Shown: piece after piece, positions 24,201 to 38,900 of the stretch | Position numbering within the stretch: the first letter of the stretch is position 1 | Layout: every line of letters starts with the position of its first letter | Source: Micromussa lordhowensis | Taxonomy: Eukaryota > Cnidaria > Anthozoa > Scleractinia > Lobophylliidae | NCBI GenBank assembly: GCA_964020085.1 | Contig: CAXHUQ010000829.1 | Location: 186,001-250,000 of the forward strand | Length of the DNA stretch: 64,000 nt | Direction of reading: 5' to 3' | The notes under the pieces: model-generated | The model's input: the letters and a program-made list of their open reading frames with translations, nothing else | Database searches by the model: none | What the model was told of the DNA's origin: nothing | Position numbers and translations under genes: made by a program

Positions 24201-27200
24201 CTTGGCAAACTAATGGCACCAAAGCACTCCTGGGGTCGGTCCGGGTCCACATGCAAAGTTTCGGAGCTGCGCGAAATCTCGCACTATGCTAACCAGCCCG
24301 TTTGCTAATTAGCCGAACTTTGCGCGCGTCGCAACTTTGCAAACTAATACCACCAAAGCACTCCCGGGGTCGGTGCGGTTCCAAATGTGAAGTATCGGAG
24401 CTGCGCAAAATCTCCCACTATGCTAATCAGCCCGGCAGATCCCCAGGCGTGGCCGGCTGGCTGACTAGTTAGCCGAGCTTGACGCGTCTCGCAACTTGGC
24501 AAACTAATGGCACCAAAGCACTCCTGGGGTCGGTCCGGGTCCACATGCAAAGTTTCGGAGCTGCGCGAAATCTCGCACTATGCTAACCAGCCCGTTTGCT
24601 AATTAGCCGAACTTTGCGCGCGTCGCAACTTTGCAAACTAATACCACCAAAGCACTCCCGGGGTCGGTCCGGTTCCAAATGCGAAGTATCGGAGCTGCGC
24701 AAAATCTCCCACTATGCTAATCAGCCCGGCAGATCCCCAGGCGTGGCCGGCTGGCTGACTAGTTAGCCGAGCTTGACGCGTCTCGCAACTTGGCAAACTA
24801 ATGGCACCAAAGCACTCCTGGGGTCGGTCCGGGTCCACATGCAAAGTTTCGGAGCTGCGCGAAATCTCGCACTATGCTAACCAGCCCGTTTGCTAATTAG
24901 CCGAACTTTGCGCGCGTCGCAACTTTGCAAACTAATACCACCAAAGCACTCCCGGGGTCGGTCCGGTTCCAAATGCGAAGTATCGGAGCTGCGCAAAATC
25001 TCCCACTATGCTAATCAGCCCGGCAGATCCCCAGGCGTGGCCAGCTGGCTGACTAGTTAGCCGAGCTTGACGCGTCTCGCAACTTGGCAAACTAATGGCA
25101 CCAAAGCACTCCTGGGGTCGGTCCGGGTCCACATGCAAAGTTTCGGAGCTGCGCGAAATCTCGCACTATGCTAACCAGCCCGTTTGTTAATTAGCCGAAC
25201 TTTGCGCGCGTCGCAACTTTGCAAACTAATACCACCAAAGCACTCCCGGGGTCGGTCCGGTTCCAAATGCGAAGTATCGGAGCTGCGCAAAATCTCCCAC
25301 TATGCTAATCAGCCCGGCAGATCCCCAGGCGTGGCCGGCTGGCTGACTAGTTAGCCGAGCTTGACGCGTCTCGCAACTTGGCAAACTAATGGCACCAAAG
25401 CACTCCTGGGGTCGGTCCGGGTCCACATGCAAAGTTTCGGAGCTGCGCGAAATCTCGCACTATGCTAACCAGCCCGTTTGCTAATTAGCCGAACTTTGCG
25501 CGCGTCGCAACTTTGCAAACTAATACCACCAAAGCACTCCCGGGGTCGGTCCGGTTCCAAATGCGAAGTATCGGAGCTGCGCAAAATCTCCCACTATGCT
25601 AATCAGCCCGGCAGATCCCCAGGCGTGGCCAGCTGGCTGACTAGTTAGCCGAGCTTGACGCGTCTCGCAACTTGGCAAACTAATGGCACCAAAGCACTCC
25701 TGGGGTCGGTCCGGGTCCACATGCAAACTTTCGGAGCTGCGCGAAATCTCGCACTATGCTAACCAGCCCGTTTGCTAATTAGCCGAACTTTGCGCGCGTC
25801 GCAACTTTGCAAACTAATACCACCAAAGCACTCCCGGGGTCGGTCCGGTTCCAAATGCGAAGTATCGGAGCTGCGCAAAATCTCCCACTATGCTAATCAG
25901 CCCGGCAGATCCCCAGGCGTGGCCAGCTGGCTGACTAGTTAGCCGAGCTTGACGCGTCTCGCAACTTGGCAAACTAATGGCACCAAAGCACTCCTGGGGT
26001 CGGTCCGGGTCCACATGCAAAGTTTCGGAGCTGCGCGAAATCTCGCACTATGCTAACCAGCCCGTTTGCTAATTAGCCGAACTTTGCGCGCGTCGCAACT
26101 TTGCAAACTAATACCACCAAAGCACTCCCGGGGTCGGTCCGGTTCCAAATGCGAAGTATCGGAGCTGCGCAAAATCTCCCACTATGCTAATCAGCCCGGC
26201 AGATCCCCAGGCGTGGCCGGCTGGCTGACTAGTTAGCCGAGCTTGACGCGTCTCGCAACTTGGCAAACTAATGGCACCAAAGCACTCCTGGGGTCGGTCC
26301 GGGTCCACATGCAAAGTTTCGGAGCTGCGCGAAATCTCGCACTATGCTAACCAGCCCGTTTGCTAATTAGCCGAACTTTGCGCGCGTCGCAACTTTGCAA
26401 ACTAATACCACCAAAGCACTCCCGGGGTCGGTCCGGTTCCAAATGCGAAGTATCGGAGCTGCGCAAAATCTCCCACTATGCTAATCAGCCCGGCAGATCC
26501 CCAGGCGTGGCCAGCTGGCTGACTAGTTAGCCGAGCTTGACGCGTCTCGCAACTTGGCAAACTAATGGCACCAAAGCACTCCTGGGGTCGGTCCGGGTCC
26601 ACATGCAAACTTTCGGAGCTGCGCGAAATCTCGCACTATGCTAACCAGCCCGTTTGCTAATTAGCCGAACTTTGCGCGCGTCGCAACTTTGCAAACTAAT
26701 ACCACCAAAGCACTCCCGGGGTCGGTCCGGTTCCAAATGCGAAGTATCGGAGCTGCGCAAAATCTCCCACTATGCTAATCAGCCCGGCAGATCCCCAGGC
26801 GTGGCCAGCTGGCTGACTAGTTAGCCGAGCTTGACGCGTCTCGCAACTTGGCAAACTAATGGCACCAAAGCACTCCTGGGGTCGGTCCGGGTCCACATGC
26901 AAAGTTTCGGAGCTGCGCGAAATCTCGCACTATGCTAACCAGCCCGTTTGTTAATTAGCCGAACTTTGCGCGCGTCGCAACTTTGCAAACTAATACCACC
27001 AAAGCACTCCCGGGGTCGGTCCGGTTCCAAATGCGAAGTATCGGAGCTGCACAAAATCTCCCACTATGCTAATCAGCCCGGCAGATCCCCAGGCGTGGCC
27101 GGCTGGCTGACTAGTTAGCCGAGCTTGACGCGTCTCGCAACTTGGCAAACTAATGGCACCAAAGCACTCCTGGGGTCGGTCCGGGTCCACATGCAAAGTT

Positions 27201-30200
27201 TCGGAGCTGCGCGAAATCTCGCACTATGCTAACCAGCCCGTTTGCTAATTAGCCGAACTTTGCGCGCGTCGCAACTTTGCAAACTAATACCACCAAAGCA
27301 CTCCCGGGGTCGGTCCGGTTCCAAATGCGAAGTATCGGAGCTGCGCAAAATCTCCCACTATGCTAATCAGCCCGGCAGATCCCCAGGCGTGGCCGGCTGG
27401 CTGACTAGTTAGCCGAGCTTGACGCGTCTCGCAACTTGGCAAACTAATGGCACCAAAGCACTCCTGGGGTCGGTCCGGGTCCACATGCAAAGTTTCGGAG
27501 CTGCGCGAAATCTCGCACTATGCTAACCAGCCCGTTTGCTAATTAGCCGAACTTTGCGCGCGTCGCAACTTTGCAAACTAATACCACCAAAGCACTCCCG
27601 GGGTCGGTCCGGTTCCAAATGCGAAGTATCGGAGCTGCGCAAAATCTCCCACTATGCTAATCAGCCCGGCAGATCCCCAGGCGTGGCCAGCTGGCTGACT
27701 AGTTAGCCGAGCTTGACGCGTCTCGCAACTTGGCAAACTAATGGCACCAAAGCACTCCTGGGGTCGGTCCGGGTCCACATGCAAACTTTCGGAGCTGCGC
27801 GAAATCTCGCACTATGCTAACCAGCCCGTTTGCTAATTAGCCGAACTTTGCGCGCGTCGCAACTTTGCAAACTAATACCACCAAAGCACTCCCGGGGTCG
27901 GTCCGGTTCCAAATGCGAAGTATCGGAGATGCGCAAAATCTCCCACTATGCTAATCAGCCCGGCAGATCCCCAGGCGTGGCCAGCTGGCTGACTAGTTAG
28001 CCGAGCTTGACGTGTCTCGCAACTTGGCAAACTAATGGCACCAAAGCACTCCTGGGGTCGGTCCGGGTCCACATGCAAACTTTCGGAGCTGCGCGAAATC
28101 TCGCACTATGCTAACCAGCCCGTTTGCTAATTAGCCGAACTTTGCGCGCGTCGCAACTTTGCAAACTAATACCACCAAAGCACTCCCGGGGTCGGTCCGG
28201 TTCCAAATGCGAAGTATCGGAGCTGCGCAAAATCTCCCACTATGCTAATCAGCCCGGCAGATCCCCAGGCGTGGCCAGCTGGCTGACTAGTTAGCCGAGC
28301 TTGACGCGTCTCGCAACTTGGCAAACTAATGGCACCAAAGCACTCCTGGGGTCGGTCCGGGTCCACATGCAAACTTTCGGAGCTGCGCGAAATCTCGCAC
28401 TATGCTAACCAGCCCGTTTGCTAATTAGCCGAACTTTGCGCGCGTCGCAACTTTGCAAACTAATACCACCAAAGCACTCCCGGGGTCGGTCCGGTTCCAA
28501 ATGCGAAGTATCGGAGATGCGCAAAATCTCCCACTATGCTAATCAGCCCGGCAGATCCCCAGGCGTGGCCAGCTGGCTGACTAGTTAGCCGAGCTTGACG
28601 TGTCTCGCAACTTGGCAAACTAATGGCACCAAAGCACTCCTGGGGTCGGTCCGGGTCCACATGCAAACTTTCGGAGCTGCGCGAAATCTCGCACTATGCT
28701 AACCAGCCCGTTTGCTAATTAGCCGAACTTTGCGCGCGTCGCAACTTTGCAAACTAATACCACCAAAGCACTCCCGGGGTCGGTCCGGTTCCAAATGCGA
28801 AGTATCGGAGCTGCGCAAAATCTCCCACTATGCTAATCAGCCCGGCAGATCCCCAGGCGTGGCCAGCTGGCTGACTAGTTAGCCGAGCTTGACGCGTCTC
28901 GCAACTTGGCAAACTAATGGCACCAAAGCACTCCTGGGGTCGGTCCGGGTCCACATGCAAACTTTCGGAGCTGCGCGAAATCTCGCACTATGCTAACCAG
29001 CCCGTTTGCTAATTAGCCGAACTTTGCGCGCGTCGCAACTTTGCAAACTAATACCACCAAAGCACTCCCGGGGTCGGTCCGGTTCCAAATGCGAAGTATC
29101 GGAGCTGCGCAAAATCTCCCACTATGCTAATCAGCCCGGCAGATCCCCAGGCGTGGCCAGCTGGCTGACTAGTTAGCCGAGCTTGACGCGTCTCGCAACT
29201 TGGCAAACTAATGGCACCAAAGCACTCCTGGGGTCGGTCCGGGTCCACATGCAAACTTTCGGAGCTGCGCGAAATCTCGCACTATGCTAACCAGCCCGTT
29301 TGCTAATTAGCCGAACTTTGCGCGCGTCGCAACTTTGCAAACTAATACCACCAAAGCACTCCCGGGGTCGGTCCGGTTCCAAATGCGAAGTATCGGAGCT
29401 GCGCAAAATCTCCCACTATGCTAATCAGCCCGGCAGATCCCCAGGCGTGGCCAGCTGGCTGACTAGTTAGCCGAGCTTGACGCGTCTCGCAACTTGGCAA
29501 ACTAATGGCACCAAAGCACTCCTGGGGTCGGTCCGGGTCCACATGCAAACTTTCAGAGCTGCGCGAAATCTCGCACTATGCTAACCAGCCCGTTTGCTAA
29601 TTAGCCGAACTTTGCGCGCGTCGCAACTTTGCAAACTAATACCACCAAAGCACTCCCGGGGTCGGTCCGGTTCCAAATGCGAAGTATCGGAGCTGCGCAA
29701 AATCTCCCACTATGCTAATCAGCCCGGCAGATCCCCAGGCGTGGCCAGCTGGCTGACTAGTTAGCCGAGCTTGACGCGTCTCGCAACTTGGCAAACTAAT
29801 GGCACCAAAGCACTCCTGGGGTCGGTCCGGGTCCACATGCAAACTTTCGGAGCTGCGCGAAATCTCGCACTATGCTAACCAGCCCGTTTGCTAATTAGCC
29901 GAACTTTGCGCGCGTCGCAACTTTGCAAACTAATACCACCAAAGCACTCCCGGGGTCGGTCCGGTTCCAAATGCGAAGTATCGGAGCTGCGCAAAATCTC
30001 CCACTATGCTAATCAGCCCGGCAGATCCCCAGGCGTGGCCAGCTGGCTGACTAGTTAGCCGAGCTTGACGCGTCTCGCAACTTGGCAAACTAATGGCACC
30101 AAAGCACTCCTGGGGTCGGTCCGGGTCCACATGCAAACTTTCGGAGCTGCGCGAAATCTCGCACTATGCTAACCAGCCCGTTTGCTAATTAGCCGAACTT

Positions 30201-32940
30201 TGCGCGCGTCGCAACTTTGCAAACTAATACCACCAAAGCACTCCCGGGGTCGGTCCGGTTCCAAATGCGAAGTATCGGAGCTGCGCAAAATCTCCCACTA
30301 TGCTAATCAGCCCGGCAGATCCCCAGGCGTGGCCAGCTGGCTGACTAGTTAGCCGAGCTTGACGCGTCTCGCAACTTGGCAAACTAATGGCACCAAAGCA
30401 CTCCTGGGGTCGGTCCGGGTCCACATGCAAACTTTCGGAGCTGCGCGAAATCTCGCACTATGCTAACCAGCCCGTTTGCTAATTAGCCGAACTTTGCGCG
30501 CGTCGCAACTTTGCAAACTAATACCACCAAAGCACTCCCGGGGTCGGTCCGGTTCCAAATGCGAAGTATCGGAGCTGCGCAAAATCTCCCACTATGCTAA
30601 TCAGCCTGGCAGATCCCCAGGCGTGGCCAGCTGGCTGACTAGTTAGCCGAGCTTGACGCGTCTCGCAACTTGGCAAACTAATGGCACCAAAGCACTCCTG
30701 GGGTCGGTCCGGGTCCACATGCAAACTTTCGGAGCTGCGCGAAATCTCGCACTATGCTAACCAGCCCGTTTGCTAATTAGCCGAACTTTGCGCGCGTCGC
30801 AACTTTGCAAACTAATACCACCAAAGCACTCCCGGGGTCGGTCCGGTTCCAAATGCGAAGTATCGGAGCTGCGCAAAATCTCCCACTATGCTAATCAGCC
30901 CGGCAGATCCCCAGGCGTGGCCAGCTGGCTGACTAGTTAGCCGAGCTTGACGCGTCTCGCAACTTGGCAAACTAATGGCACCAAAGCACTCCTGGGGTCG
31001 GTCCGGGTCCACATGCAAACTTTCGGAGCTGCGCGAAATCTCGCACTATGCTAACCAGCCCGTTTGCTAATTAGCCGAACTTTGCGCGCGTCGCAACTTT
31101 GCAAACTAATACCACCAAAGCACTCCCGGGGTCGGTCCGGTTCCAAATGCGAAGTATCGGAGCTGCGCAAAATCTCCCACTATGCTAATCAGCCCGGCAG
31201 ATCCCCAGGCGTGGCCAGCTGGCTGACTAGTTAGCCGAGCTTGACGCGTCTCGCAACTTGGCAAACTAATGGCACCAAAGCACTCCTGGGGTCGGTCCGG
31301 GTCCACATGCAAACTTTCGGAGCTGCGCGAAATCTCGCACTATGCTAACCAGCCCGTTTGCTAATTAGCCGAACTTTGCGCGCGTCGCAACTTTGCAAAC
31401 TAATACCACCAAAGCACTCCCGGGGTCGGTCCGGTTCCAAATGCGAAGTATCGGAGCTGCGCAAAATCTCCCACTATGCTAATCAGCCCGGCAGATCCCC
31501 AGGCGTGGCCAGCTGGCTGACTAGTTAGCCGAGCTTGACGCGTCTCGCAACTTGGCAAACTAATGGCACCAAAGCACTCCTGGGGTCGGTCCGGGTCCAC
31601 ATGCAAACTTTCGGAGCTGCGCGAAATCTCGCACTATGCTAACCAGCCCGTTTGCTAATTAGCCGAACTTTGCGCGCGTCGCAACTTTGCAAACTAATAC
31701 CACCAAAGCACTCCCGGGGTCGGTCCGGTTCCAAATGCGAAGTATCGGAGCTGCGCAAAATCTCCCACTATGCTAATCAGCCCGGCAGATCCCCAGGCGT
31801 GGCCAGCTGGCTGACTAGTTAGCCGAGCTTGACGCGTCTCGCAACTTGGCAAACTAATGGCACCAAAGCACTCCTGGGGTCGGTCCGGGTCCACATGCAA
31901 ACTTTCGGAGCTGCGCGAAATCTCGCACTATGCTAACCAGCCCGTTTGCTAATTAGCCGAACTTTGCGCGCGTCGCAACTTTGCAAACTAATACCACCAA
32001 AGCACTCCCGGGGTCGGTCCGGTTCCAAATGCGAAGTATCGGAGCTGCGCAAAATCTCCCACTATGCTAATCAGCCCGGCAGATCCCCAGGCGTGGCCAG
32101 CTGGCTGACTAGTTAGCCGAGCTTGACGCGTCTCGCAACTTGGCAAACTAATGGCACCAAAGCACTCCTGGGGTCGGTCCGGGTCCACATGCAAACTTTC
32201 GGAGCTGCGCGAAATCTCGCACTATGCTAACCAGCCCGTTTGCTAATTAGCCGAACTTTGCGCGCGTCGCAACTTTGCAAACTAATACCACCAAAGCACT
32301 CCCGGGGTCGGTCCGGTTCCAAATGCGAAGTATCGGAGCTGCGCAAAATCTCCCACTATGCTAATCAGCCCGGCAGATCCCCAGGCGTGGCCAGCTGGCT
32401 GACTAGTTAGCCGAGCTTGACGCGTCTCGCAACTTGGCAAACTAATGGCACCAAAGCACTCCTGGGGTCGGTCCGGGTCCACATGCAAACTTTCGGAGCT
32501 GCGCGAAATCTCGCACTATGCTAACCAGCCCGTTTGCTAATTAGCCGAACTTTGCGCGCGTCGCAACTTTGCAAACTAATACCACCAAAGCACTCCCGGG
32601 GTCGGTCCGGTTCCAAATGCGAAGTATCGGAGCTGCGCAAAATCTCCCACTATGCTAATCAGCCCGGCAGATCCCCAGGCGTGGCCAGCTGGCTGACTAG
32701 TTAGCCGAGCTTGACGCGTCTCGCAACTTGGCAAACTAATGGCACCAAAGCACTCCTGGGGTCGGTCCGGGTCCACATGCAAAGTTTCGGAGCTGCGCGA
32801 CATCTCGCACTATGCTAACCAGCCCGTTTGCTAATTAGCCGAACTTTGCGCGCGTCGCAACTTTGCAAACTAATACCACCAAAGCACTCCCGGGGTCGGT
32901 CCGGGTCCAAATGCGAAGTATCGGAGCTGCGCGAAATCTC
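21266..32940. repeat. Satellite 2, 294-bp dimeric form, about 40 units
   Basis: Each unit is two related monomers: A of about 134 bp (ending in the TTTGCTAATTAGCCGAAC region) and B of about 160 bp, which has about 26 extra bases containing CAGATCCCCAGGCGTGGCC. Both share CCACCAAAGCACTCC, the GGTCCGGGTCC region and CGCACTATGCTAA. The first two or three units are the most diverged, as expected at an array edge. Since 294 is divisible by three, a 68-codon minus-strand frame recurs in every unit; it vanishes when the period becomes 293. Variant subgroups (GGCCAGCTGG, GTTCCAAATG) spread across neighbouring units. Confidence 0.95.
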
Positions 32941-35900
32941 CCACTATGCTAATCAGCCCGCAGATCCCCAGGCGTGGCCGGCTGGCTGACTCGTTAGCCG
33001 AGCTTGACGCGTGTCGCAACTTGGCAAACTAATGGCACCAAAGCACTCCTGGGGTGGGTCCGGGTCCACATGCAAAGTTTCGGAGCTGCGCGACATCTCG
33101 CACTATGCTAACCAGCCCGTTTGCTAATTAGCCGAACTTTGCGCGCGTCGCAACTTTGCAAACTAATACCACCAAAGCACTCCCGGGGTCGGTCCGGGTC
33201 CAAATGCGAAGTATCGGAGCTGCGCGAAATCTCCCACTATGCTAATCAGCCCGCAGATCCCCAGGCGTGGCCGGCTGGCTGACTCGTTAGCCGAGCTTGA
33301 CGCGTGTCGCAACTTGGCAAACTAATGGCACCAAAGCACTCCTGGGGTGGGTCCGGGTCCACATGCAAAGTTTCGGAGCTGCGCGACATCTCGCACTATG
33401 CTAACCAGCCCGTTTGCTAATTAGCCGAACTTTGCGCGCGTCGCAACTTTGCAAACTAATACCACCAAAGCACTCCCGGGGTCGGTCCGGGTCCAAATGC
33501 GAAGTATCGGAGCTGCGCGAAATCTCCCACTATGCTAATCAGCCCGCAGATCCCCAGGCGTGGCCGGCTGGCTGACTCGTTAGCCGAGCTTGACGCGTGT
33601 CGCAACTTGGCAAACTAATGGCACCAAAGCACTCCTGGGGTGGGTCCGGGTCCACATGCAAAGTTTCGGAGCTGCGCGACATCTCGCACTATGCTAACCA
33701 GCCCGTTTGCTAATTAGCCGAACTTTGCGCGCGTCGCAACTTTGCAAACTAATACCACCAAAGCACTCCCGGGGTCGGTCCGGGTCCAAATGCGAAGTAT
33801 CGGAGCTGCGCGAAATCTCCCACTATGCTAATCAGCCCGCAGATCCCCAGGCGTGGCCGGCTGGCTGACTCGTTAGCCGAGCTTGACGCGTGTCGCAACT
33901 TGGCAAACTAATGGCACCAAAGCACTCCTGGGGTGGGTCCGGGTCCACATGCAAAGTTTCGGAGCTGCGCGACATCTCGCACTATGCTAACCAGCCCGTT
34001 TGCTAATTAGCCGAACTTTGCGCGCGTCGCAACTTTGCAAACTAATACCACCAAAGCACTCCCGGGGTCGGTCCGGGTCCAAATGCGAAGTATCGGAGCT
34101 GCGCGAAATCTCCCACTATGCTAATCAGCCCGCAGATCCCCAGGCGTGGCCGGCTGGCTGACTCGTTAGCCGAGCTTGACGCGTGTCGCAACTTGGCAAA
34201 CTAATGGCACCAAAGCACTCCTGGGGTGGGTCCGGGTCCACATGCAAAGTTTCGGAGCTGCGCGACATCTCGCACTATGCTAACCAGCCCGTTTGCTAAT
34301 TAGCCGAACTTTGCGCGCGTCGCAACTTTGCAAACTAATACCACCAAAGCACTCCCGGGGTCGGTCCGGGTCCAAATGCGAAGTATCGGAGCTGCGCGAA
34401 ATCTCCCACTATGCTAATCAGCCCGCAGATCCCCAGGCGTGGCCGGCTGGCTGACTCGTTAGCCGAGCTTGACGCGTGTCGCAACTTGGCAAACTAATGG
34501 CACCAAAGCACTCCTGGGGTGGGTCCGGGTCCACATGCAAAGTTTCGGAGCTGCGCGACATCTCGCACTATGCTAACCAGCCCGTTTGCTAATTAGCCGA
34601 ACTTTGCGCGCGTCGCAACTTTGCAAACTAATACCACCAAAGCACTCCCGGGGTCGGTCCGGGTCCAAATGCGAAGTATCGGAGCTGCGCGAAATCTCCC
34701 ACTATGCTAATCAGCCCGCAGATCCCCAGGCGTGGCCGGCTGGCTGACTCGTTAGCCGAGCTTGACGCGTGTCGCAACTTGGCAAACTAATGGCACCAAA
34801 GCACTCCTGGGGTGGGTCCGGGTCCACATGCAAAGTTTCGGAGCTGCGCGACATCTCGCACTATGCTAACCAGCCCGTTTGCTAATTAGCCGAACTTTGC
34901 GCGCGTCGCAACTTTGCAAACTAATACCACCAAAGCACTCCCGGGGTCGGTCCGGGTCCAAATGCGAAGTATCGGAGCTGCGCGAAATCTCCCACTATGC
35001 TAATCAGCCCGCAGATCCCCAGGCGTGGCCGGCTGGCTGACTCGTTAGCCGAGCTTGACGCGTGTCGCAACTTGGCAAACTAATGGCACCAAAGCACTCC
35101 TGGGGTGGGTCCGGGTCCACATGCAAAGTTTCGGAGCTGCGCGACATCTCGCACTATGCTAACCAGCCCGTTTGCTAATTAGCCGAACTTTGCGCGCGTC
35201 GCAACTTTGCAAACTAATACCACCAAAGCACTCCCGGGGTCGGTCCGGGTCCAAATGCGAAGTATCGGAGCTGCGCGAAATCTCCCACTATGCTAATCAG
35301 CCCGCAGATCCCCAGGCGTGGCCGGCTGGCTGACTCGTTAGCCGAGCTTGACGCGTGTCGCAACTTGGCAAACTAATGGCACCAAAGCACTCCTGGGGTG
35401 GGTCCGGGTCCACATGCAAAGTTTCGGAGCTGCGCGACATCTCGCGCTATGCTAACCAGCCCGTTTGCTAATTAGCCGAACTTTGCGCGCGTCGCAACTT
35501 TGCAAACTAATACCACCAAAGCACTCCCGGGGTCGGTCCGGGTCCAAATGCGAAGTATCGGAGCTGCGCGAAATCTCCCACTATGCTAATCAGCCCGCAG
35601 ATCCCCAGGCGTGGCCGGCTGGCTGACTCGTTAGCCGAGCTTGACGCGTGTCGCAACTTGGCAAACTAATGGCACCAAAGCACTCCTGGGGTGGGTCCGG
35701 GTCCACATGCAAAGTTTCGGAGCTGCGCGACATCTCGCACTATGCTAACCAGCCCGTTTGCTAATTAGCCGAACTTTGCGCGCGTCGCAACTTTGCAAAC
35801 TAATACCACCAAAGCACTCCCGGGGTCGGTCCGGGTCCAAATGCGAAGTATCGGAGCTGCGCGAAATCTCCCACTATGCTAATCAGCCCGCAGATCCCCA

Positions 35901-38900
35901 GGCGTGGCCGGCTGGCTGACTCGTTAGCCGAGCTTGACGCGTGTCGCAACTTGGCAAACTAATGGCACCAAAGCACTCCTGGGGTGGGTCCGGGTCCACA
36001 TGCAAAGTTTCGGAGCTGCGCGACATCTCGCACTATGCTAACCAGCCCGTTTGCTAATTAGCCGAACTTTGCGCGCGTCGCAACTTTGCAAACTAATACC
36101 ACCAAAGCACTCCCGGGGTCGGTCCGGGTCCAAATGCGAAGTATCGGAGCTGCGCGAAATCTCCCACTATGCTAATCAGCCCGCAGATCCCCAGGCGTGG
36201 CCGGCTGGCTGACTCGTTAGCCGAGCTTGACGCGTGTCGCAACTTGGCAAACTAATGGCACCAAAGCACTCCTGGGGTGGGTCCGGGTCCACATGCAAAG
36301 TTTCGGAGCTGCGCGACATCTCGCACTATGCTAACCAGCCCGTTTGCTAATTAGCCGAACTTTGCGCGCGTCGCAACTTTGCAAACTAATACCACCAAAG
36401 CACTCCCGGGGTCGGTCCGGGTCCAAATGCGAAGTATCGGAGCTGCGCGAAATCTCCCACTATGCTAATCAGCCCGCAGATCCCCAGGCGTGGCCGGCTG
36501 GCTGACTCGTTAGCCGAGCTTGACGCGTGTCGCAACTTGGCAAACTAATGGCACCAAAGCACTCCTGGGGTGGGTCCGGGTCCACATGCAAAGTTTCGGA
36601 GCTGCGCGACATCTCGCACTATGCTAACCAGCCCGTTTGCTAATTAGCCGAACTTTGCGCGCGTCGCAACTTTGCAAACTAATACCACCAAAGCACTCCC
36701 GGGGTCGGTCCGGGTCCAAATGCGAAGTATCGGAGCTGCGCGAAATCTCCCACTATGCTAATCAGCCCGCAGATCCCCAGGCGTGGCCGGCTGGCTGACT
36801 CGTTAGCCGAGCTTGACGCGTGTCGCAACTTGGCAAACTAATGGCACCAAAGCACTCCTGGGGTGGGTCCGGGTCCACATGCAAAGTTTCGGAGCTGCGC
36901 GACATCTCGCACTATGCTAACCAGCCCGTTTGCTAATTAGCCGAACTTTGCGCGCGTCGCAACTTTGCAAACTAATACCACCAAAGCACTCCCGGGGTCG
37001 GTCCGGGTCCAAATGCGAAGTATCGGAGCTGCGCGAAATCTCCCACTATGCTAATCAGCCCGCAGATCCCCAGGCGTGGCCGGCTGGCTGACTCGTTAGC
37101 CGAGCTTGACGCGTGTCGCAACTTGGCAAACTAATGGCACCAAAGCACTCCTGGGGTGGGTCCGGGTCCACATGCAAAGTTTCGGAGCTGCGCGACATCT
37201 CGCACTATGCTAACCAGCCCGTTTGCTAATTAGCTGAACTTTGCGCGCGTCGCAACTTTGCAAACTAATACCACCAAAGCACTCCCGGGGTCGGTCCGGG
37301 TCCAAATGCGAAGTATCGGAGCTGCGCGAAATCTCCCACTATGCTAATCAGCCTGCAGATCCCCAGGCGTTGCCGGCTGGCTGACTCGTTAGCCGAGCTT
37401 GACGCGTGTCGCAACTTGGCAAACTAATGGCACCAAAGCACTCCTGGGGTGGGTCCGGGTCCACATGCAAAGTTTCGGAGCTGCGCGACATCTCGCACTA
37501 TGCTAACCAGCCCGTTTGCTAATTAGCCGAACTTTGCGCGCGTCGCAACTTTGCAAACTAATACCACCAAAGCACTCCCGGGGTCGGTCCGGGTCCAAAT
37601 GCGAAGTATCGGAGCTGCGCGAAATCTCCCACTATGCTAATCAGCCCGCAGATCCCCAGGCGTGGCCGGCTGGCTGACTCGTTAGCCGAGCTTGACGCGT
37701 GTCGCAACTTGGAAAACTAATGGCACCAAAGCACTCCTGGGGTGGGTCCGGGTCCACATGCAAAGTTTCGGAGCTGCGCGACATCTCGCACTATGCTAAC
37801 CAGCCCGTTTGCTAATTAGCCGAACTTTGCGCGCGTCGCAACTTTGCAAACTAATACCACCAAAGCACTCCCGGGGTCGGTCCGGGTCCAAATGCGAAGT
37901 ATCGGAGCTGCGTGAAATCTCCCACTATGCTAATCAGCCCGCAGATCCCCAGGCGTGGCCGGCTGGCTGACTCGTTAGCCGAGCTTGACGCGTGTCGCAA
38001 CTTGGCAAACTAATGGCACCAAAGCACTCCTGGGGTGGGTCCGGGTCCACATGCAAAGTTTCGGATCTGCGCGACATCTCGCACTATGCTAACCAGCCCG
38101 TTTGCTAATTAGCCGAACTTTGCGCGCGTCGCAACTTTGCAAACTAATACCACCAAAGCACTCCCGGGGTCGGTCCGGGTCCAAATGCGAAGTATCGGAG
38201 CTGCGCGAAATCTCCCACTATGCTAATCAGCCCGCTGATCCCCAGGCGTGGCCAGCTGGCTGACTCGTTAGCCGAGCTTGACGCGTGTCGCAACTTGGCA
38301 AACTAATGGCACCAAAGCACTCCTGGGGTGGGTCCGGGTCCACATGCAAAGTTTCGGATCTGCGCGACATCTCGCACTATGCTAACCAGCCCGTTTGCTA
38401 ATTAGCCGAACTTTGCGCGCGTCGCAACTTTGCAAACTAATACCACCAAAGCACTCCCGGGGTCGGTCCGGGTCCAAATGCGAAGTATCGGAGCTGCGCG
38501 AAATCTCCCACTATGCTAATCAGCCCGCAGATCCCCAGGCGTGGCCGGCTGGCTGACTCGTTAGCCGAGCTTGACGCGTGTCGCAACTTGGCAAACTAAT
38601 GGCACCAAAGCACTCCTGGGGTGGGTCCGGGTCCACATGCAAAGTTTCGGAGCTGCGCGACATCTCGCACTATGCTAACCAGCCCGTTTGCTAATTAGCC
38701 GAACTTTGCGCGCGTCGCAACTTTGCAAACTAATACCACCAAAGCACTCCCGGGGTCGGTCCGGATCCAAATGCGAAGTATCGGAGCTGCGCGAAATCTC
38801 CCACTATGCTAATCAGCCCGCAGATCCCCAGGCGTGGCCGGCTGGCTGACTCGTTAGCCGAGCTTGACGCGTGTCGCAACTTGGCAAACTAATGGCACCA

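Noticed and set aside
21404..32803. Recurring 68-codon minus-strand frames in the 294-bp units
   Set aside because: They depend only on the period being divisible by three and disappear at once when one base is lost in the 293-bp form.
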